A stretch of 23,543 bases of DNA from Entrophospora sp. SA101 (taxonomy: Eukaryota > Glomeromycota > Glomeromycetes > Entrophosporales > Entrophosporaceae): positions 1 through 23,543 of the forward strand of contig CAUDNR010000017.1 in NCBI GenBank assembly GCA_958430865.1. The letters run 5' to 3'. The translations under genes were made by a program, and so were the position numbers. The notes beneath the pieces are model-generated. The model worked only from the letters and a program-made list of their open reading frames with translations, searched no databases and was not told the origin of the DNA. The stretch's first letter is position 1, and each line of letters opens with the position of its first letter. Of the stretch, positions 17,939 through 23,543 are shown one piece after another.

Positions 17939-18080
17939 TTTGATGATGATGATAATAGACTAATATAAAAATATAATAGCTCGTTTTTTAATATGTTAAT
18001 CAACGAATTTAAAAAAAAAACCACAAAATCGTGTAACATTGACATCTCTCCCAGCAATAATAATAAATTATTATTCTAAA

Positions 18081-21000
18081 ATGTCTTCTTTTTCGATAAT
18101 TAACGAGTTCATATCAAATCATCCATTGATTGATAATCATTGCCATAATCTTTTAAAAGATTACTCGGATGATTTCTCATTGGTGAGATGTTTTACAGAA
18201 GCTAACTATAATGACAAAATTCGATTGAAGGATACTGTGATTGAAACTTTATCTTTTAAGCGGGGGATTAAGCAATTGCTTAACCTATTAAATATCAATG
18301 ATTTTGTTATTGACGATTTGAATTCCATCAATAAATTAGAATCATTGATAAGGAGTCGATTTAAGTTTCAAAAATTATGTGAAATCTATTTTAATTCAAT
18401 CAACATCCAATGTTTATTGCTTGATGATGGAATTTCTAATCTGGTCAGTGATGAGCTGGAATCATTAGATTTTCATTCAAAATATGTAGAGGATATACGA
18501 AGAATAGTTAGAATTGAGTCTATATCTGAGCAAATTTTAAATGAATTGTCATCACTACCTTCACAGCAACAAATCACTAAAACATTCTTGGAAAAATTCA
18601 ACAATGAAATAAGTCAATTATGCAAATCTAATAAAATAATTGCATTCAAAAGTATTTCAGCTTATCGTACCGGATTAAATATTCAATTATTTGATATTGA
18701 TAACAACAACAATAATGGAGATTCAATTAAGGTGGAAGATAGTTTTAAAGAATATATTACAAATATTAAAAACTCATCTTTGAAAAAATTAAATAATAAA
18801 ATCTTGATTGATTTTATCATAAATGAAACTTTTAAAATTGCAATTAAATACGATTTACCAATTCAATTTCATACTGGTAAACTTTCATTTATTTCTTTTG
18901 TAGGAATTTTTTGAAAAAAATTTTTTTAATTATTTAAAAAAATTTTTTTTTAAAAAATTATAGGATTTGGTGACAATGATCTTGATCTATTATTGGCAAA
19001 TCCCCTTTATCTTCGTCCTTTAATTGAGAAATTTCCAGATGTCAAAATTGTTCTATTACATTCTTCTTATCCTTATACTCGTGAAGCTGGTTATCTTGTT
19101 TCTGTTTATAATAATGTTTATGTTGATTTTGGTCTTGTATTTCCCCTGCTATCTCCAGCTGGGCAATTAAACAATCTGAAACAATTGGTAGGTAATGTGC
19201 ATGCGATGTGTTATATAACTTGAGATTTATTATATGGCATGTTGTACTAATATATTATAATATTTAGATGGAAATTTGTCCAACTAACAAAATATTATTT
19301 AGCACAGGTAATATTCATTATTATAATTAATTATTGTTATTACCATTACTCCAATCTAATCTCAATTCAACATGCTCCAATTTAAATTGATCTGATCCAT
19401 TCTAATTTAAATTATAGATGGTCATTTTTTACCAGAGACTTATTATTTGGCAACAGTTCAAACCAAAGAAATATTATCAAAAGTTTTGACAGAATTTGTT
19501 GATAGTGAATATTTGAATGTTGATGAAGCATTAAACATCATTAAAAATATTTTATTTGAAAATTCAAATAAATTATATAAATTAAATCTCACCCTAAAAT
19601 TACCTGAATCTACCTTTTCTCCACTACAAGTTGTTTCTGCTGGCAAGCATGGTAGGCATCACATTTTCAAAATATTTTGGAATATATTCTCAATATGTAT
19701 TAACAACAATAGTAATGTTAATAATTACACATTTATCCACACTTGCACACACACACACAATCTACATTGCAGCTAAATTGTTCACAGATCTAAAATCTAA
19801 AGGAGTGAAATTTGTGAGATTAGGGCTTATGGATTATTGCAACCTTCATAGAATTCGTCTTGTACCAATTGATAGATTCTTTAATGATATAGTGAATAAT
19901 GGGCTAAGTTGTGCTAAAGCTATACCTGCTTTTCCTTTCTTTATTGATGATGTGTCAGTTGGCAGTGGAATAAGTGTAACTGGCGAAATGTTATTATTTC
20001 CTGATCTTAACACAATTAAACAAATCCCATATCATCCATCACATGCTCACTGCCATGTCTTTATGAAAGAAAAAGATGCTTCTAGAAGTGGCTTTCCTTT
20101 CTGCACAAGAACTTTACTAAAGAATGTTTTAGATAAGGCTGAAAAAGAACATGGATTAAAGTTTTTATGTGGGTTTGAAAATGAATTTATCTTGATTAAA
20201 GATAAATCATATCATCATCATCATCCTAAGAACAAGAATAAGAATGGAAGTGATGTTGATGGTAATGATTATAGAAATGAACCAAAACCAATAGATAAAA
20301 CAACTTATTGTTTGGCATCATCATTTTCTGGTAGATCAGCAACAATTCTTGATGAAATTGTGGAAAGCATTCAAAACCAAGATATTTTAGTGGATCAATT
20401 TCATTCCGAGTCTGCTTTTGGTCAATTTGAAATAGTCACTGCTCCTTATGATCCATTAACAACAGTTGATAAATTAATTGTAACCAGACAAACAATCTAT
20501 GATGTTGCAAAATTAAATGGTATCAGAGCCACTTTCCTACCTAAACCTTTCAAAGATCAAGGTTTGCTGCTAAATCCTATTATGAATTTATTGAATTTGC
20601 TATTTTGTATTTTTATTGATTTATATTTAATAATAATAATTAATTAAAAATTTTTTTTTTCCAAAAATTAGCTGGAAGTGCTTCTCATTGCCATTTATCA
20701 TTTAAAGAATTAAATAATAATAATAATAATTCTACTAATTGTGGCAATCACAATGATGATATTTTGACCCCTATACAAGAGTTTTTTATTGCTGGTGTGA
20801 TATCACATATTAAATCTTTGTGTGCAATTACTTTACCAACTAAAAGTTCCTACGATCGTATTACAGTTGAACATTCTTGGGCAGGGTCATGGATTTGCTG
20901 GGGTTATGAAAATCGGTAGTTATTTATATTTATATTTAATTTATTGATTTGGGGATATAAAATTTATTTTTTTTAAAACTAAAAAATAGTGAAGCACCAA

Positions 21001-21544
21001 TTAGGATTTGTAAGAATTCAGTATCTGGTATAAATTTTGAATTTAAATTTGTTGATGCCACTTCAAATCCTTACTTGGCTGTTGCTGCAATAATTTCTGC
21101 TGGAATTGATGGAATTGTTAAAAAATTAGCTTTAAACACTAAACCAATCTCTAGTAAAATTTATATATATATATTTTTTTATTTTTTTATTTTTTTATTT
21201 TAACAAAAATATAATTATTCCCATTTAACAATAAATATTGTAGTTGATCCTGGTCATTTGTCTGATCAAGAGCGCAAATCTAATGGAATTGAAAAATTAC
21301 CAGTGTCTTTAAAGGAATCTTTAGAGTTTTTAAAACAAGATAATGTGTTGAATAAATGTTTAGGAGAAAAAATTATTCAATGTTATGTGGCTGTCAAAGA
21401 AGTAATTATCTGATTAACAATAATAATTTTATTCGTGTATTTATTTAATTATTAATTATTTATTTATTATTTATTTAGAATGAATTGAAGTATTTTGAAA
21501 ACAAAGCTAAAGATTTATACAGTGTTTTGCTTGAAAAATATTAA
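18081..21544 (+). CDS. FluG-like fusion: amidohydrolase plus glutamine synthetase domain
   Basis: Nine exons, all phase-consistent: 18081-18876, 18964-19187, 19268-19307, 19418-19651, 19773-20561, 20672-20915, 20990-21153, 21244-21401 and 21479-21544, giving about 904 residues (fungal FluG is about 865). Residues 1-415 are an amidohydrolase-2 type domain with putative metal ligands in PLIDNHCHNLL (H20, H22), QFHTGFGDND, VLLHSSYP (H298) and FSTDGHF (D354). Residues 430-904 are a type I-like glutamine synthetase domain with GLMDYCNLHRIR, GFENEF (E567, E569), PKPFKDQAGSASHCHLS, YENREAPIRI, FVDATSNPYLAVAA and the typical KLP.SL..ALE...L C-terminus. In Aspergillus nidulans FluG is needed for a diffusible sporulation signal; the biochemical role in other fungi is open. 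Both active sites look intact. I start at ATG 18081 because the frame upstream lacks an ATG and PLIDNHCHN lies at the expected distance. A His/Lys/Asn-rich insert (about 580-600) sits in the GS domain. Confidence 0.9.
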
Positions 21545-21590
21545 AATGGATACTGTATTAGTATTACGAATTTCAAGCTCTAAGTTTTGT

Positions 21591-21596
21591 AATAAA
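21591..21596 (+). terminator. candidate polyadenylation signal of the FluG-like gene
   Basis: AATAAA lies 47 bases after the stop codon, at a usual distance for a fungal 3' UTR. In such AT-rich DNA the hexamer is also expected by chance. Confidence 0.45.
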
Positions 21597-21599
21597 CTT

Positions 21600-22500
21600 A
21601 CTTTAGAATTTTGTCATTGAACAACAATTAAAATTGATTTCACCACAACATTCTTCAAAATTTGGCATTACTGACAAACATTGTGCTGAATCAATTTTAT
21701 TTCATTTATTACAGTCAGGAACTTTTACCATTAAATGGAAAACTTTTTTGAGAATGATGCTTAAATAGAGATATTAAAACTATTCAGCTGGTTTGGTTTG
21801 AAAAACTGCAGTTGGTGGTTCTGGGAACTTGTATATTAAATGTTCCTGGTTGTAAAGTTTATGTTAAAAATTCCCTGATGTTACCAGCTAAGGTATAGCA
21901 TAATGGACATTTGATTTCATTGGCTAAATTTTGTGACAATCTCCTTTCCAGAAATCACACAAAAATTAAATTTTATCGAATAAATTTATGTATGGAAATT
22001 TAGTTTCGAATGGAATAAGTGAATTTCAAGTTGATGCAAGAATATATATACACTTTTAGATATAAAGTAATTATCATAAAATCATCATATTCATAGTATG
22101 TTTAAACAATAGATTTACAAAATGTTAATAACAATGATCTATTATTTATTATTATATAGACATTCTTAGTATGATTAATTAGAGTAATGACATTTTTATG
22201 CTAATAACATTAATTAATCAAAATGTATAAGTGACCTACCTTCAAAACAATTCTCTTGAATAAAAGAAAATAACAATTAACACTCAAATAATTAAATCAA
22301 TACCCAAAAGTATTTGTCAGTAAAGATTGCCCATTCAATCTGATCCACATATACATGTAAAACAATTTTATTTGTTATCAATTGCTGTTTTAAAAGAAAA
22401 TTTTTTTTTAGAAACTAAATTACATATATATATATAAATATACATTGATGACCATTGTAATAATTAAATATTATCAAACCTCTTGCTAGTACATTGTTCT
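21600..22500. other. AT-rich region downstream of the FluG-like gene, one coding-like fragment
   Basis: About 21607-21768 (+) is open and reads FVIEQQLKLISPQHSSKFG, then ITDKHCAESILFHLLQSGTF and on to FLRMMLK before TAG. It is 54 codons with balanced composition, no start and no recognised family. It may be a relic exon. The remainder to 22500 is stop-ridden with short TA runs. Confidence 0.35.
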
Positions 22501-22505
22501 TCCAA

Positions 22506-22525
22506 ATATATATATATATATATAT
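22506..22525. repeat. TA microsatellite
   Basis: A run of TA dinucleotides shortly before the second 413-bp repeat copy. Confidence 0.8.
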
Positions 22526-22551
22526 GCGTTGTGTGTTTAAATAACTTTTGC

Positions 22552-22964
22552 AGCATCCTTTTGCACAATGATGTAATTTTTCATAAAATAAACTATTTTG
22601 TGGCCAAATGGTGCATTGATTGAGTAGCCTAATAAATTACAAAAAACATATAAATAGACCAAAAAATTGCAATGGTTGAGTAAGTATTGCCAAATGATAT
22701 CTGTGATTTGATTTTTACAATGTAAATAAAGATATGTACATATGATTTATTAGATAATTAGATAGTATAAGCATTTAACAATAATACACTAGTTATATCA
22801 GAAAAAAGGAAAGATGAGAGATGACAATTAATCTATTTAATATGGAAAATGCATGGATCCAAAAATTCTTTGAAGGCAAAGCTCCCAAAGAATGCTCTCT
22901 ACAGGAGCATTGGCTTCTTCACATGAAGAAGGAAATTTTTTTTTAGCAATGTTATAACATTATA
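22552..22964. repeat. 413-bp dispersed repeat, copy 2
   Basis: It is collinear with 3828-4240 at an offset of 18724 bases without indels. The first 304 bases are identical, while the hairpin block differs at about a dozen positions. The third hairpin keeps its full 8-bp stem and changes only the loop (AG to CA). The terminal palindrome changes from AACGTTATAACGTT to AATGTTATAACATT, so the symmetry is kept. The first hairpin loses two pairs. The T-run is retained. Confidence 0.88.
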
Positions 22965-22971
22965 CACAGTG

Positions 22972-23424
22972 TATCTCGATTTAGCAGATATGTTCATTCC
23001 AAAAAAATTATCTGCTAAATTGAGATATCCGCAAAACCAAGATATTATGAAATGATCACATGATACATTGTACAATAATATTAATGCTAATACAATAAAA
23101 TAAATAATATTATAATACATATGACAAATAAAATATACATATGATAATAAAATGTAACAATAATAAGTAGTTAATTTATTCATTCATAAAATAATCCTCT
23201 AGTTTATTACAAATCTATCGAAAAATTTTTGTATCTGAAGATTTCTAATTTAAAATTTCATCATCATTAATATTTAATTACATTTGGTGCCTGTATTAGT
23301 TAATGATCAACATTATCCATTGTATTGAGATATTTTTATTATGCTCAAACATATAGATTTATAAAAAAAATCCACTAAATCGAATATATATGAAAAATCC
23401 ATTAAATCCGTTAAATCGAGATAA
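22972..23424. mobile_element. putative inverted-repeat (pogo/Tigger-style) remnant
   Basis: TATCTCGATTTAGCAGATA at 22972-22990 is repeated inverted at 23009-23027 (one mismatch in 19). Its first part is inverted again at 23408-23423 (CCGTTAAATCGAGATA). The outer pair would bound a roughly 450-bp element without coding capacity, while the inner pair forms a tight hairpin with an 18-base loop. Termini with CTCGATTTA followed by a purine are reminiscent of pogo/Tigger ends; this is inference. No clean target duplication was found. Confidence 0.45.
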
Positions 23425-23470
23425 AATAATTATTAGTCATGTGACATTTCCCTGAGGCTGCTTTTCTATA

Positions 23471-23543
23471 CACTTCCTGGTCATAAATATAAGGACACTT
23501 GCAGATCATCGGAAATAATTGAATAAAGAAACATGAAAAAAAA
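23471..23543. mobile_element. left end of a Tc1-like element cut by the window edge
   Basis: Directly after TA (23469-23470) the sequence reads CACTTCCTGGTCATAAATAT, then AAGGACACTTGCAG. The CACT-CCTGG-CA-A start is the same style as the right end of the Tc1-like copies at 2256 and 3611 and of Tc1-type termini generally. The rest of the element is outside the window, so its family and completeness are unknown. Confidence 0.6.

Noticed and set aside
18039..18080. Upstream extension of the FluG-like frame from a TTG codon
   Set aside because: There is no ATG; the ATG at 18081 gives the expected N-terminus before the PLIDNHCHN motif.
20562..20647. Hydrophobic extension after the PKPFKDQ block of the glutamine synthetase domain
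   Set aside because: It is intron sequence; joining to 20672 restores the family's DQAGSASH motif.
1..23543. CRISPR arrays, tRNA or rRNA genes
   Set aside because: I found no regularly spaced identical repeats with unique spacers, no tRNA-like cloverleaf with a convincing B box, and no rRNA sequence. The tandem arrays here have no spacer structure.

Overview
This is an AT-rich eukaryotic nuclear window that most resembles a fungus. The protein genes have many short GT-AG introns (about 60-110 bp) and Asn-rich stretches. The gene content (a Sen1-type helicase and a FluG-like amidohydrolase-glutamine synthetase fusion) and the dense Tc1/mariner-, MITE- and hAT-derived debris fit an early-diverging fungus. 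My best guess is an arbuscular mycorrhizal fungus (Glomeromycotina). That placement is inference from composition and protein style, not from a marker gene.

Layout. Positions 1-12300 hold almost no intact genes and are mainly layered repeats: a diverged tandem array (361-846); two related, internally deleted Tc1-like elements (1359-2256 and 2691-3611) set in fragments of another repeat family (called R here); a hairpin cluster leading into a 413-bp dispersed repeat (3730-4240); an R element with long terminal inverted repeats (4294-4882); a 219-bp near-palindrome sitting in a TA microsatellite (5910-6128); another R element (6268-7680) carrying a TA-flanked inner element (6633-7491) with a broken ORF; and a second tandem array (7993-8480). 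Positions 8480-12300 are mostly unassigned.

The genic part runs from 12.3 to 21.6 kb, all on the + strand. It holds a seven-exon Sen1/UPF1-like superfamily 1 helicase (12392-15234), a decayed hAT-type transposase (about 15934-16425), a two-exon uncharacterised protein with a serine-rich N-terminus and a possibly BTB-like C-terminus (16748-17938), and, 142 bp further on, a nine-exon FluG-like fusion of about 904 residues (18081-21544). I rebuilt the exon chains by eye from frame continuity, GT/AG borders and family motifs. The three genes share orientation, but I see no evidence of a common pathway: one concerns RNA/DNA helicase function, one is unknown, and one is nitrogen or small-molecule metabolism or developmental signalling.

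The right flank (21.6-23.5 kb) returns to repeats. It contains a second copy of the 413-bp repeat (22552-22964), whose first 304 bases are identical to the copy 18.7 kb away, then an inverted-repeat element, and finally a Tc1-like terminus cut by the window edge.

The observations most worth following are: the 413-bp repeat ending in three hairpins and a T-run, identical in one part and divergent in the hairpin part; a 390-bp identical tract shared by otherwise diverged Tc1-like copies, consistent with gene conversion or a chimeric duplication; the foldback palindrome; and several levels of nested insertion that can be read from the flanks.
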